NCBI GenBank assembly: GCA_003991915.1
Contig: RQTK01000058.1
Coordinates: 120,615 to 184,614 of the forward strand
DNA length: 64,000 bases
From: Elysia chlorotica
Lineage: Eukaryota > Mollusca > Gastropoda > Plakobranchidae
Reading direction: 5' to 3'
The notes beneath the pieces are model-generated. The model searched no databases, was not told the DNA's origin, and worked only from the letters and a program-made list of their open reading frames with translations. This document shows, piece by piece, positions 42,201 through 56,300 of this stretch. Each line of letters starts with the position of its first letter. The stretch's first letter is position 1. The translations under genes were made by a program, and so were the position numbers.

Positions 42201-44712
42201 TTTTTCTTTTGCTTTGTTTTTAGTTAATGTTGTTATGGCAAGTGCAAGTTCTTTGGTTCAATTATTATAATTTTTTTTTTCTGTTGTGTGTTATTTAATT
42301 TATATTACTTAGTTTGCTTTATATTAATATTCTATTATTTCTATGCTCACCATAATACATCATTATAATATTCCTGTTAAGTCGTCAATTGTTAAAGGAG
42401 CTAAAAAGTCGGTCATAAAACAAAACTGACAGCCAAATCTAAGGGGCAGGAACTTTGGAAATGCTATTATATAGATATATTTTACAATCTTAAAGATAAA
42501 TGGCCCTCTTTGGAAAGAAAATCTATAAACCTTATAGATTTTTTAGAAGATATCCAATACTGTTTGGACTCCAAGTCATGGCTTCCCTATTTTAGCAGTC
42601 AGAAACACATTTTCAGCACATATTTGTAATTTACTGTGGGAACAATCACTAATGTATTGTTTTTCTGGTAAATGTAGAAACATAATTAAATCTTTAACTT
42701 GGAAAACTGATCTCATGTAGAACAAATTATTTACACAAGTGGTATGAACAGCTTTTCCAAACCTTCAAAGAAAGCAGAATAAATACTTTAATTTATGGTC
42801 ATTTTAAATTACCGTGTTCCATTTTTCATCAACAATAGTGTAAATATATTAGATTTAAATACTTCAAAACTAGAGGGGGTTGATGGATGGTGAAACTACT
42901 CAATTTTTGTCTTTTTCTTTTCTTTTCTTTACTTTGCATGAACCTTTCATTAATAATAAAACACTGTAAACATTGTTTTAAATCATACAGCTTGTAAAGT
43001 TCATAAACTACCTATTATCTATGTAATGGATATTATTAAACTTTCCTTGGCCAGAAAGCCCAGTTGATTTTGTATATTGCAAGGGCCTCTCTGATTTTCA
43101 TAGTTTATTTACATTCTCTCCTTTTATGAAATAAAAGTATATTAAAATGACTTGGGCAGTGTTTATTTGATAATGTATTAATTTTTGCTTTATAATACTT
43201 GATGTGATTGCGAGAAAACTTTTTAAAGGCTCCCGCCTTTTTTTTTTTTTTACATAAATAGGTTAGAGTATACCATTACTCACATTATTTTCACAGTATA
43301 TTCTTATCTAAGCTAACAACAAGCACTGTTATGTCACCTGGATATTCAATAGTGACATGTGAGAAAAAGTACGAAAAAAAAAGAGATTATTCCTTAAAAC
43401 ATAATTGTATGTTTTACTAAAATAAAATGTTAAGCCATTGGATATCTAATATAAATAATTTTTATTTCATAAATATCTTATTGTCACCAGTATTAAAGAA
43501 AACATTAAAAAAAATAAATCATTATGTGAGAAGAGATTTTAACTTATGAGATCTTAAACTTCAATTCAAGTGTAAAAAATTGCAAGTAAGAGTGATAGAC
43601 CTTTAACTTAACATTGATATTTCCAGTATGTGATAACTAAAACATATTTTATACCGATTCCTCATTATATTAACTTACTAAAAATGGTAAAATAATTTTT
43701 TTCTGAAGCTTGGTATATTATTCTAAGTAGTGGATCGAAAATTGTAGGCAAACTAAAGGTGTAAAATTCTGTGTAATGTTTACAAAATACATCATTGTAC
43801 TCTTAAAAAATAAGACATACTAGGAAAAATGTTTAAAATCCAACTTACATTAACAAGATGCAATCTTTGATTAAAAAGAGAAAAGATCTTGCAAATGGCG
43901 CTGGACCCTAAAAAGGGATAGCACATACTTGCCTGGTAACATTATAATAAACGGACACACCAGTTAGGTGAGGTAGGTGGGAGCTGATCCAGCCACCTTC
44001 TGATTGAAAGTTGTACAATCAACAGCAACAATAGCATCCTATAAGTCTGACATAAAAAATGTCCACAAAAACACTTGTAAATATTATTCAAAATTGTCTT
44101 TGATAAATTGAAAGTTATCAAATAGTTCATTTTTGTATCACAAATAATAAATATCGCAATAACAAAATTATTTTTTGAAAGGTTCATTGCTAAAACAAAA
44201 ATTAAAAAGAATGCCACTGATGACTGAATAAGAATTTCTCAAAATAGACTACAACTTTTGGTGCCTTAAATTAAACTTTAACGACACATGCATTTTTCCT
44301 TGGTAAATCAACTTTTAAAATACAACCATTACTGCAATTTCATTTACCTATCTTTCAAGGTTTGAATCAAAGAGTTCACTTAAACATTGGTAATCGTTGA
44401 GCTCGTGATAACAGAAAAGTTCAGCTGCAGCTGTCATGAAAAACTTGACTGACTGAAAAAAAAAACAGCTTAGATTGCATTTTTTATCATTTGGATATGA
44501 GTGAATGCAATGGTAACAGGCATATTATAGGCACAAATTGATCTTTCCTTTTTCATGTACATTTTTCCGTAAAAGAACTCAATAGATACGATCAGATACA
44601 GAATATAAGTTATGTCTATTACATCAATATTTGTATTGTCAACAGTTAAGGATGATGGGAGCTAATAAAAAATGTCAAGGTAACAAAATTAAGCTAGTGA
44701 CATTTGCTTTCA

Positions 44713-44905
44713 TTTGAGTTCACTGCCGACAACAAGATTGTCTTAGAACATGAGTTCCAACTAACGTCTGGCAATTTCATGTGCTGCCACACAGACAAAG
44801 AGCTGGGATACTATGGCTTTTACTTTGACCCGCTTCAATATATTGACACCAACCAATCAGGGAACAAAGTGGTCAGATTGAGGATTGAGCCGGGGACCTT
44901 CTAAA
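44713..44905 (-). mobile_element. SINE S1, diverged copy
   Basis: On the plus strand the order matches other minus-oriented copies: AACTAACGTCTGGCAATTTC, ATGTGCTGCCACACAGACA, GATACTATGGCTTTTACTTT, ATTGACACCAACCAATCAGG, GATTGAGCCGGGGACCTTCT. It is older than the copies at 24834 and 50193, with the promoter boxes eroded. Confidence 0.75.
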
Positions 44906-46419
44906 TAGAAACGATGCTCTCCACCATACACCATATTTTTTACCTTTAAAAGTTTGACATGTGATACTTCGAGCATTTTTTTGGCTGAATCAATTCCTTA
45001 TTACATAACATAAAAAATAGAGCTAATAAAATAAATGCTTCTGACTTCTTTGGTGCTATTCTGGTTAGTAGATACAAATTGTAACAATATTTAAATTTTC
45101 AATTTCTGTATAAATGCTTAGGATAAAAAAATATACCATGTTTCTCTCAAAACATACCACATTAAAAAAAGATGTGCAAAAGTCAACAATCCATGTACAA
45201 CAACAAGCAAAGTTAATTTGCCCACAAAACTTCAGATCATGGTAATAAAAGCAATTTTCATCCATTCCATTGCAGCAGACAAGGGGAAAAGGAGATATGC
45301 ATTTTCTTTTAGTATTAGCCAATAAATGAATAGATTTTACATCAAATCATAACAGGAACAAAGAAAAGAATATACCCTTCACAACATCTAGAATGTACTG
45401 ATGATAAATATCAATGTATTTAATATCACAGATCTTGATTGTTTCAATTTTTCTTTTCTTATTATTGTAGAATATCAACAGCAACAATATTATTCTACAA
45501 GATTACATTTTTAACAACTGAAAATAGATTAAAATACAAAATCCAAACATAAATACTTCACTGCAGATGTTATTAAACATTCTCTCTGATAAATTGAAAG
45601 TGACACAGCAGCATTTTTCAAAATCTTGTTTCGCTCATGTATTAATTTTAACATTTTGAATATGCAGTATCATTATTTTGAAAAACAAAAAAGTTCCTAG
45701 TGTAAACTAAAATTAAAAGTAGGGCTACCTACTAAGAACCCCCAAGGTTTGAATTAAAGAACTCACCTGATCATTAGTAATCATTGAGCCTATGGTTACA
45801 GTGTATGAAAAGCCTCATCATAAAAAAAAAAAAAAGAAATCTTAATCTGACCATCAATTTTAATGTTGTTAAAAAGAAGGAAACATTCATTATAATCACT
45901 GCAATATACATGAAAAATGATGGGACTGTTTAGAATAAAATACTGATTTGTGCAATTATACTTGAAGATAATTTAGTATAATAGATGACTGTTCTTTGGT
46001 AGATATCCAATTTTAATGATACCATTGACTTATGGCTAGGCGTTACAACTGCAAGGAGGAAAGGATGGCTCATTTCCATATGGCAGTGAGTTATCAACAG
46101 AAATAACAATGTTATAGAAATACAAGTTGTCAAAAAGCACAAGCCCTTGAAGTAACGTTTTCCTCATTTTCATAAGCTGAAAGGAAATGTCCTATTTAAA
46201 GACATTATGAGAAACATGACATAATTTTGTAAATTACAAAAATTATTCCAGAACAATTTACAACAATAGCTTACAGTTTCAACTTCATAAAAAGTAACAA
46301 AATTTAAGATTAATCCTTTTGAAAAGGTTCAAACATTTTCTCTCTTAGTCTTAAAAGCATTAAAAAGGCAAACAAAATAATGTGCAAAAGGATTTTAAAA
46401 ATGGAGAAAAAAAAAACTG

Positions 46420-49400
46420 TTAAAGGAATTGAGATTTTTGAAATTCTGCTTTCATTGCTTGAATGTTGGTATCTGACAAAGGCTGTAGGGGCGACCTGGT
46501 TGGACCGCCATAGTAACCAAACCATTCCATGGCAGTCTTCAGACCTGGAACTCCAAAACGGCTGGTCACCTGCAAGACAGTAATGGACCACAGTTAGCAC
46601 TTTGCGTGGAATAACAGAGCAGCTCTGAATCAATACATTTTGTTTTTACTGGTAAGCCAGGATGTTGCACTGAGAAACGAAAATAAATAGTAAAACATAG
46701 TGTCAAGCCAACACCAGTCTTATTTGTACAATATAGCAGTAGACAAAGACAGGAAAATGTGTGAAACCAGCATGGAGCAGACATTGACACATTCTTTAAT
46801 GCTGAAAATTAGATGCATTTCATTTTCTTACATTGTAAACTAATATTGTAGTTTAGACTCAACCTTTCCAATGAGAAAATGTACAAAGTGAAAGTGTAAA
46901 ATGTTAGTGAGTCACTTATGAATGCATTCTTAATGTTCATTTCCCTTTGTAGTAATGCATATTTATCTAAAGGTAAATATCCTAGGACAGACATCTCAGA
47001 AGATTCTGAAATCGGTTTTTAATAGGCCTTTCCAACTTTTAATTTTAACAGAGATATATGTGATTATAAATGTTCATAGTAAGTGAATTTTCATTGGTCT
47101 GAGAGAACTTGACATTGTTCAGGTTTGCTGTTATTCAACCTTCTAAGTAGAGCAAGTTACCAAAAATATTTTCAAAGTGCACACTTTTAACCTTTAAAGT
47201 AACACACCTGATGTACCATTGTCCTTTGGCTAGTTTATTCTCCAACTCTCAGATTTTACAGAAATTAGTCCCTCAGCAAGCATTCTTTTTTTATCCTTGA
47301 TCCCATATTCCATTTTAAAAAGATTCTATTCCATATTAAAAAGGCCTACTCACACATGAATTGGGTCCTACAAGCCTCAGCTGTAAGTCTCGAGCAGCTT
47401 TGGAGTCACCTGACTGGGCAAGATCTGCAAGTTTACACACCTCCTCGCCTATGACATTAGCAAGAGCACAGATGCCTCCAACACAACCTGCCGAGCAATG
47501 CAATCAGTTGTTTAATTGTCTGATATGAACTTCTTAATCTGACTAAGGGCTTAAATTGCAACTTAACAAATATGGAGTTTAAGCCACTACAGTTAAAACA
47601 ACATATAATGATTTAAATGCTTGGTTTGCTTACATTACAAATAAGAAAAGAATATTGTTTCAATATCTCTGAGTGTATTTATATATATTATTTTCAGTGA
47701 TTCCAACTGGATGAATACTTTTCTACTGAACTTTTAAGCAATAAACATTAAAATCACAAGACACAACCTTTTGACATACTTTTACTGAACTCTGACCTGT
47801 CAACTTTTTTTGTAAAAGCTCAATTGAGTAATCTCATCAAATCTGTATAGATTTATATTTTAAAAGTTTGCACACTCACCCACATTGTAGGCAGCCAGCA
47901 GAAAGCCTGCAGAGCCTGCTAAAACTTGGAAGTCAAAGGAAGATGTAGCAAACACTATAGAAGCAATTCGTGTGATCTGCAAAAACAGAAAAAGTTAGAA
48001 GTAAGATAAAAAGGCAAAGTGACAAAAGATTAGTTAGTGATAAATTTGTTCATTTGACCCAAGTCTAGCCATTTCTTGACATACACAAGACCATAATTTG
48101 GGCATTGTCTAGCTCATAAAACGAATGCACAAAAACAAAATTCAGAGATCCTAGAGCCTTGAATAAGTTTCTATTTTTTTTGTTTCTTTATAAATACCCC
48201 ATTATCAACAGAACTCTCATCAGCGGTATAGTTATGCTACTATTATAAAGTTTAAATGCAAAGGTTATACATAGCCATTCTTCCCGTTTTATCACTTGTT
48301 TTTTGCTAACTGAATCCTTCACAAAGCATTTCACTGTCTTTTTTCCAGTACATTCTTTACTATGCATTTCGTTTTTCTATGCAATTTAAAAATCTATCCA
48401 TACAATATGAGATTCTGTTTCCAATAATCCATTATTTATTTTGCACACTAGCTTTAACTGAACAAGGCCTACCTTTGACTTAAATTCAATGAATCAACCT
48501 CCATATTTCCCTAAGTTGGTACCTAGCCCCACTAGCTACAAGTACTATACATCTCTTTATTCCTTGTAATCAGCTTAAATGTTGTACAATTGAATTACAT
48601 GTAAAACTAATAAACTAAGGGCAGGATTTAACGATTATGGGATTACACATGAATCTAACCCAACAAGGACATGTTTTTCATGACTATCGGATAACATATA
48701 AATTTCTTCCGATAAGAAAATGTATTTTTTTAACTACCAGTCACAATCTATCCGTCAGGTTAAACTAATACCCATTGATGGATGGAATCCTCAAATTACT
48801 AAGATAAATCCTGAGACTTTGAACTTACGTCTCCTCCACTATCCTTAATGCCTATTATATTTGGGTGTTGAGCCATCCTGACAATCGCGTCCACTGGAAT
48901 ATTCATCCCTGTGTTTCTGGGTACATTATAGATGACAATAGGCACAAAACTTTGATCAGCTACCTGAGGATGGGAGACAAAAATGTTCAAAGGTTTGGGT
49001 CTTTGGTGTCATTTGCTGTTTGTAGGCTCTAGTTTACAAACGAAATGTAAAGTTAACCTTAATCTGCAATAACATATCATTGTTTACTTAGATAACAAGA
49101 TTTTAATATATACTACCCAAATGATGATTGCAATGCTTCCAACAAACTGATGTATGGATAGATAAATATTTGCAGCAGCATCTTTTGAGAGAAAAGTGTG
49201 TGCCTAAAATTCGTCTACATTATATATCTTTAATAAAGAAAAGTACATTTTAAAAGCATTAAAGTTTTTGTTTTTTCTTAACTCTCTTAATTCCTATATA
49301 CCAACAAGAGCAAAATTCTAAAAATCCTTGATGAGTAGTTACTTGAATGTTACAAGGCAAGTCTCAAAATCAAAAGCTAAATTGGACCTACAGCGGTAAA

Positions 49401-51747
49401 ATGGGCAACGAGTGCATCGCTTGTCATGCCGTCTTTGAAGTAGAAGGGATTTACTACTAGAAGAGCATGAGCCCCAGCCTCTGCCATCTCCTTGCCCATG
49501 CGAATCGTTTCTCTTGTGGCTGTTAACACAGTACTTTAAAGTTAAAACAAAATAATATACATACCTATTCAGTACAAAAACAAATATAAAATAATCTGAG
49601 GTCAATAGAGGATTTATCCTTGAGAAGATACTAATTCACTTAAACTGCAATGCCCATCAGCAAGTAGTTGAAAACTTCAGTTTAGTGAAATACAATTAAT
49701 AACTCATAAAAAGGACAGCCTTTGATCCGTTAAACATAATTCATTAACAAATTTTTCCTAATGACTCACTCAAAAATAGATTTTCTACAGTATAATACCG
49801 ATACTTGAAAATTGAAATTAAAAAAAAAAATCTTTGTTAAAATGGGTGTCACTTACCAAAATTTAAAGATCGTACATACTAAAAATAAGAAAGGTTGTAT
49901 AAAAAAGATTATGGTAGTTTTATATGGACCATTTAAAAAAAAATCAAGCAAAAGGTATGTCAAGACAAAAAGACTAAAAATCAATGTCAAAAAGAAGGAA
50001 TAGTTGTACTTTTTTCCCCTGGAAACTTGTATGGTTCTCAAAAAACAAAAAGATATACTTCAATTGGCTTTCTCAATAAAGACTGATTTCAACTTAATCA
50101 ACACCACAATGATATAAAAGCAATGCATGTGCAGCATTATGTACATCATTGAGCATGCGACTTTAAAAAAAACAAACTATTTTGAAATGGATGTTGAGTT
50201 GGTTTGACGTCCAACATCAGCACTATATAGGCTATATTGTGGACAGGCCCCAAGACTGACGTCTGACAATGTTATGTGCTGCCACACACGAGACAGGGTG
50301 GGGATACCTGTCTCAGCCGGTCACATTAAACTGACACTGACCCAACCAGTAGGGAGCGAAATCGTCAGGACTTGAACCCAGGGCCACCGCGCCCCCCTTT
50401 TGAAAAGGAAGGTGTGCAGATCAATACAAAAGGGTTATAGCACAGGAGCATATCAACCTGGACAACATGTGAAAAGTTTAAGTGTTACTTACACAGGCAG
50501 CTCTGTGAAATAACTATGGTGAAAATAAATAGAGAACAAAAACAAAAGATCGATCAGTCACTTCCATGTATCTTACATTCGCATCCTGATCCAGCCAATA
50601 TGAGCTTCCCTGGCGCAGCCAGCTTGGCAACCTCTCTGACAACCTGAACCCTCTCCTCCCAGCTCTGGAAACACCACTCAGCATTGGAGCCCTGAACAAC
50701 ATAACCTGGCCAAGGATATAAAAGAAATTCTTGATAAACATATTGCTTCATTGGTTTACGATTATATACTTGTTATGTTATTCACTAAAATCTTAAATTG
50801 GTCACTTATAATTTAAAAATGAACCCGTTATTTTTTCTTCTTTTCCATAGACATCAATTTGCCGTAAGTAAAATTTTAGCAATTTATACACATGGTCTTT
50901 CCTAGTCAAAGATATTGATGATTATATATAAAATACTTCATGATATACCCTATAAAGTTGATACGTGCAATGAGATTCAAAAACTTAACTTACAACAAAC
51001 AAACAAACAGATTCTTTTCAAAACTGGCTTTAAGCCGTTCTGAGATACCGTACCTTTGAAAGGAATTTGGTTCCATTTCTGCAAGTTGTGCTCCAGTTTG
51101 TCAAATGCTATAGACTCATCCTTATTGTATGGGGTTGAAAGAGGTGGGTAGATCCCTGAAATGTCTAGACTCTTCTGAGACATGGTAGAAGAAAGAGCTT
51201 GTTGGCACTGATGATGGAGAAAGAAAACCACTGCTGTACAGTCCAGAATATGCAATATGAAGCTAACATGATCTTTTAAGCATTTAAGTAGAGTTTCAAG
51301 TATGGGCAAGTCTACAGTGAGCATAGTAATCATACTGAATTTAAGTTGAAATTATTTAAATGACACCTCACACCAGCTAAAGGTATACATTTCTATAAAT
51401 CATATCTTTATCCTTTGAACATATATATCATGTTTTTTAAAAGATCATAGATCACTTACAAAAAGAAAAATTGTAATGTTTATTTGTTGTTGCTTGTTGC
51501 ATTTGTAAAAAAAAAAAGAGAAAATGTTCAATTTGTTAAGTACTTTCAGATGTGATTATTATCAACATGCTTTGAATGACCTAGGTAAAAACAGCAATGC
51601 TTGATATATTCAACCACATGCTAAAGAATGCTTTAGGCATTCAAGTATGGTTGTTTTATATAATATTTGGGCATGCTAGACACTGTGAATCCATGGGATA
51701 GGTGGATATAGAGAAAGAGACACAGTAAGAGAGAAGGAGAGAAAGAA

Positions 51748-51829
<82 letters not shown>

Positions 51830-51852
51830 AGAAAGACAGAGAGAAGAAAGAC

Positions 51853-51915
<63 letters not shown>

Positions 51916-52682
51916 TAGGCACACAGACAGAGAGAGAGAGACAGATAGACACACAGACAGAGAGTAGAGACAGAGAGGGATAGAGACAGACAGACAAACA
52001 CAGAGAAACATTTTTCTTACACAAAAAGATTAAAATTTAAAGATATTATACAGCACAATGAGTTAGATGGTAAGAAATTGATGTTAAAAGAAAACCACAC
52101 ACAATATATTTTTTTTTTTTTTAATATTTACAGGTTTTAAAAACTTTATCACAACTTAAGAAAATTATAATAAAGTAAAAAAAGAAAAAGAAAAAAAAAA
52201 GCAATTTCAAGTGGGAATAATTGAATCATACAAATGATTATAATGACTTCAATTTTTAATTGATAACTTTTACCTTCAAAGTATTTTAAAGAGTGGTGGA
52301 CTAATCTGAAAAAATAATTATATATTTATACTCTATTCAAAGCAACTAAATTTAACTCTCCCCAGTTTCCTTTTTAAATTCAAGAATAATGATAAGTATT
52401 TTATCATTTTAATGGCTCGAAAAGACATCTCTGAAATAATAAAGAATTTGAATACCAAAATCTTAGATATATATACACAAATTTTAACTCCAGTCAAACA
52501 AACATTTTTGAAGGGAACAAGCCTCAACAGAAAATGAAGAGGGTTCCTTTTTTTAATAAGCTGCAGCAGTTTATCACACAAAAATGTATCTAGCTTAGTG
52601 ATTAAAAAAACACATTACCAACCTTCTGGAACTTGTTGCGAGGAAAGGCCAGAAGGCTTTGAACTTTAGAGATAAACCTCAT
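46420..52682 (-). CDS. HOGA1: 4-hydroxy-2-oxoglutarate aldolase, complete gene
   Basis: Eight coding exons on the minus strand: 52623-52682, 51054-51207, 50577-50705, 49392-49519, 48829-48963, 47880-47976, 47354-47487 and 46420-46569. All junctions are GT/AG with matching phases. The total is 987 nt, 328 aa, against 327 in human HOGA1. The enzyme is a mitochondrial class I aldolase of the DHDPS/NAL family; it splits 4-hydroxy-2-oxoglutarate into pyruvate and glyoxylate, the last step of hydroxyproline breakdown. Landmarks: [43 protein letters not shown] with the catalytic Tyr, the Schiff-base Lys in [20 protein letters not shown], and [20 protein letters not shown]. Exon 1 ([20 protein letters not shown]) is basic and suits a mitochondrial presequence. 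An in-frame TGA two codons upstream fixes the start. A possible acceptor at about 52708 implies an upstream 5' UTR exon. Oddity: the substrate loop reads GSNAE where human has GSNGE. Confidence 0.97.
50193..50398 (-). mobile_element. SINE S1 in a HOGA1 intron, head deleted
   Basis: Close relative of the 24834 copy: GACGTCCAACATCAGCACTA, GACTGACGTCTGACAATGTT, GCCACACACGAGACAGGGTG, TGACCCAACCAGTAGGGAGC. The tRNA head is internally shortened (a B-box remnant GGACTTGAACCCAGGG runs straight into CCACCGCGCC), which removes the A box. An eight-base deletion removes CATGACTC from the centre. Confidence 0.85.
51711..52004. repeat. (GA)n-rich microsatellite in HOGA1 intron 1
   Basis: Long GA runs interspersed with AAGAAAG and GACA units over nearly 300 bases. 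Ser/Leu-rich open frames in three phases here are repeat artefacts. Confidence 0.95.
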
Positions 52683-52708
52683 TGATCAAGCTTTTTTTAA
52701 AAAATCAC

Positions 52709-53031
52709 CTGTGAAAGAAAATACAATTACATATACTAATATACTTTCTAAACATTTTTTGGTCATGGATTTTTTTCATGGACGATTCGTAAACAATGTA
52801 TTGATTTTGTTGCTATTATTTCTTATTATTTCAATGGCTATTTGAAATAAAATAGCCAGATCCATCAATATTTCGACAGAAACGCTTTAATGCGTATGGA
52901 CTCAGACGAGACTGACTGCAGCTGCTAGGCAAAAAGTTAAAAAGATATGGCCTAGATCATGCGGGTGGAAACCATATTTATAAAGTTATGGAGGAGTATG
53001 AACATATATAGAGAGAGTGTTACAATATATA

Positions 53032-53035
<4 letters not shown>
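52709..53035. other. sequence upstream of HOGA1 exon 1
   Basis: A likely acceptor (TTTCTTTCACAG on the minus strand) ends at 52709, so this is probably a 5' UTR intron and not the promoter. No TATA box or CpG-rich core was picked out. Confidence 0.35.
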
Positions 53036-53123
<88 letters not shown>

Positions 53124-53134
53124 ACACACACACA
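53036..53134. repeat. (GA)n(CA)n microsatellite
   Basis: About 42 GA units followed by about seven CA units. Confidence 0.97.
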
Positions 53135-56100
53135 TGTATGCAGAGAGAATGTTGTCAAAGTAGCTAAGAAGAGGCTTGTCACTAAATGGTCCTGCTTAAG
53201 GACACTTTCAACTTGCTAGTCCCAAAATTTTGATTTTCTAGCCCTTCAGGCTTCACAGGTGTAGAGGAGTAATTTTGCAATCATGCTAGAGGCGCCATCA
53301 TCTTTCTTTCAGCGCATTCAATGAAATCAATCTGAGTTTCTTTAGTCACTCTCTACCTTTATACATGTTTTCTCTTTAGAACTACGCCTAGCTCTCACAG
53401 CACCTTAGTATAAAAACATTGATTTTAGTCTTTCAACCCCCACCCCTCCTTCTCCCATTTTTCTTAGCTCCCGTTTTCTTTGTGTCTTTCACTCTGAATG
53501 CTGTGAAATTATCTACTGCAAAGGCAGCCAGTTTCCCTGCAAGTTAGCGAATGTGGAGTCAAACTCAGTACCCAATGGAACCTTGCCATGGGCTGAGTAA
53601 TGTGCATATATCTAGCTGTACATAAGAATGTACATGGTAATATATCTAGTCATTTTGACACTCTTATAAATTGGTACAAACAATCACGTATTCTGAAATA
53701 TTTAGATCGATAATTTTTGCAGTCTGAATTTATTGTTTTTTTCTTTTACTTTTAAAAATCTTTATAAATTGAAACTAGATCTAGAGTCTAGATCTAAATG
53801 CATCCCTCCCATAGGACCAGTAAAAAACTTTAAGATAGATTTTCATCAATAAGTGCTCAGGCCGTTAGCAGATTGGATAGATGTTCATCAATTTTATATT
53901 TTTAGTGCTCAGGTACATATATAGATCTAGCTACCAACGGACACTGCACTCCATGACGATAATTCATCTGAAAGTGTAGATCTATCTAGATCTAGATCTA
54001 AATTCCTTAGATCTATAACTAATCTTAGAAAGAAACCCATAATGCTGCATTCAATGTCTAGATCTTATCTAGATTTCTAGATCTAGGCCTACTAATCTAG
54101 ATCTATATTTATAAGATTTAATCCAAGGAAGAGATCAACAAATTGATTTTGATCAGCTTTACAAAGTTACAATAATTAAATTTACCGCTATCAAAATGCA
54201 CTTCAAACTGAAGTGTGTCGTACTGAGGCATAGAATCTGATCTAAGCTCGTATCTATACCGGGGTATCTAGATTTAGGCTAGATCTAGATGCTGTGGATG
54301 ATGCTTTAGCAGATGATTCACATACTGGAGAATGTAGGGCGAATGTAGGCCTACTGCTGTTGGTTGTTGAGAGTGAGACCGCAGATCTTTCTTATGGGCT
54401 GTGTTTGAGAGACCGGACTCACTGGAGACAGATCTAGGCTACAAGTAGGAGTCACCAACGACTCTAGAATCTAAAATCTAAGCTTAAGTCTAGAACATTG
54501 ATGGTTCAAAGACTTGAGAGAAACCGTACTGTGAACTGTGAAGTGTGATTTTTTAAGGGTGTGAAGTCTAAAACGATGTCTGTAAACGCACGGCAGTCGT
54601 GAGCAGTTTATCGATCGCAAAAAGAAAGGGGAGGGGGGGTAGTACACAATGCAGTAAGTATTAAGCTCACATACAAATCTTCATTTAATGATGCTAACCT
54701 AATAATTCTCCTGTTTCCAAGTCTAGTCCCGAACCGTCTAAGCTACACGGCTTGAAACACACGTCTTCAAGAAACCCATAGGAGGCACAACATTACGGTA
54801 GGTTTACCGGTATTAAAGCTGAAACAAATCAAGGATAAGTTTCCGTTTACTTTTGCGTCCACTAACGGAACATATTCAGCGAAAAATGGAGAATGGTGAT
54901 CCTTAGGGTCTGCAAGTAATAGGCCTACTCATCGAATAATGTTAACCCCCCCCCCCCCCCCCCACACGCACAAAACGCTATAGAGACACACAAAAAAATG
55001 TACCCCCCCCCCCCCCATAAGGTGCATAATGTTATAGAGGCAAAGTCTATCGGGGTAGACCTACTATAAAGCTCAGAAGGTAGCACAGAGACCAAAGACT
55101 TACAGTGTAGTATGTTGCCCTATAATGCTCTGGGATGATGAACAGGAGTCCGAACTGCGAATTTCACCTTGTGCTTCCCTAGGAATCTTTGGAATTAGGG
55201 GACGTAAAAGTCTAATCAAAGATAAAGTAAAGTCAACTCATTATCGCAACTTTAAAGTACGTGCTCAATCTAATTTCTTTGGTTTAAAATAGTAACAGAT
55301 ATTAAAATGTTGATGTCGAATGGAAGTAAGGTTAGAACCCTTCAATAATTTAAGGACCGTATTGATGGTGACCGCACATTAGAAATCCTTTTAAATAAAA
55401 CGATACAAGCCTTACCTTTTGGTGTTTTTGTGGGTTTTTTGTGCTTTTGTATTATTATAAATTAGACCCTTTAACTTTGGATAGGCTTAACTGGGGTGAA
55501 GTCCTACGTATAGTATATCAAAATTCACAGCTGAAATGAGAATGTTTTAGTATTCACAGTCAGTTCCGTTCCGCTCACGCAAACTTGAATCGATTAAGCC
55601 ACGGCTACACATGTAAGCTCAGTCCACTATGTCACTTGAAGCTGGTATTGCGAAAAAGAAACTAGGTTTTCGAATAAACAAATTGTTCTTAAATATGCTG
55701 TAAGATGGCATGATCATCTTTAGCAAATGCAGCACAAGTATTAGACCAAGTGACACAGACGATTCTATCTTATAATTAGGCTTACTTAGTGACTTCGTTG
55801 TTATGACACAATAAAAATTAGCTAGATTTCATGCCGCAAGAAGATTATGCAACTGGTAGGCATATAAGCCCCTCCCAGCATGAATTTTTTTTTTCTTGTC
55901 TTTAAATCAATGGTTTCTAATAATCCCGCCTCGCCTACACACACTGCTCAGTGAACTTTAGAATTCTGTTAATGGTGGGCGTTGGAAGTATTCTACGTTT
56001 TATAGCTTATTTTTCAGGGGGTGGGGTGAGATAGATACTTTTTTTTTCATTCTTGTCATCTTGACCTTGATAAATAAAAAAAAATAGCCTATACGTTTTG

Positions 56101-56220
56101 TTAAAATCGGTGGTGATCAAAATCGCGAATTTCCAGAATACTATATTAGGATACATTAATAGAAGATGAATAAGATCCCAACATTTAGATATACACATGC
56201 TATCCTAATGTAAAACCTCC
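53135..56220. other. intergenic, no supported gene
   Basis: Rich in AGATCTAGATC words at 53.77-54.45 kb, with two C homopolymers (about 54946-54963 and 55002-55016). The HOGA1 promoter may lie here if the 5' UTR intron is real, but I cannot place it. Confidence 0.45.
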
Positions 56221-56222
56221 GG

Positions 56223-56224
<2 letters not shown>

Positions 56225-56289
<65 letters not shown>

Positions 56290-56300
56290 GAGAGAGACAA
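56225..56300. repeat. (GA)n microsatellite
   Basis: GTGTGTGAGAGA followed by about 32 GA units, then ACAAACAGACAGACTG-type sequence. Confidence 0.95.

Larger units (their letters stand above)
37996..46419. other. AT-rich spacer between the convergent ferlin and HOGA1 3' ends
   Basis: Very AT-rich, with many short frames but no domain-bearing sequence. It contains a GACA microsatellite, a possible alternative ferlin terminal exon (39205) and one decayed SINE (44713-44905). I looked on the minus strand for the missing GRHPR N-terminus (start, KVFVTR-like strand, VGxDHxD-type motif) and did not find it. Confidence 0.55.

Noticed and set aside
42380..42960. Faint resemblance of translated sequence to a LINE C-terminal region (ELWKCYYID, FKESRINTLIYGHFKLP)
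   Set aside because: Many stops, no ordered motif set, and very AT-rich background; not enough to call an element.
51633..52024. Ser/Leu-rich frames of more than 110 codons on the minus strand
   Set aside because: They come from the GA microsatellite in HOGA1 intron 1, open in three phases at once.
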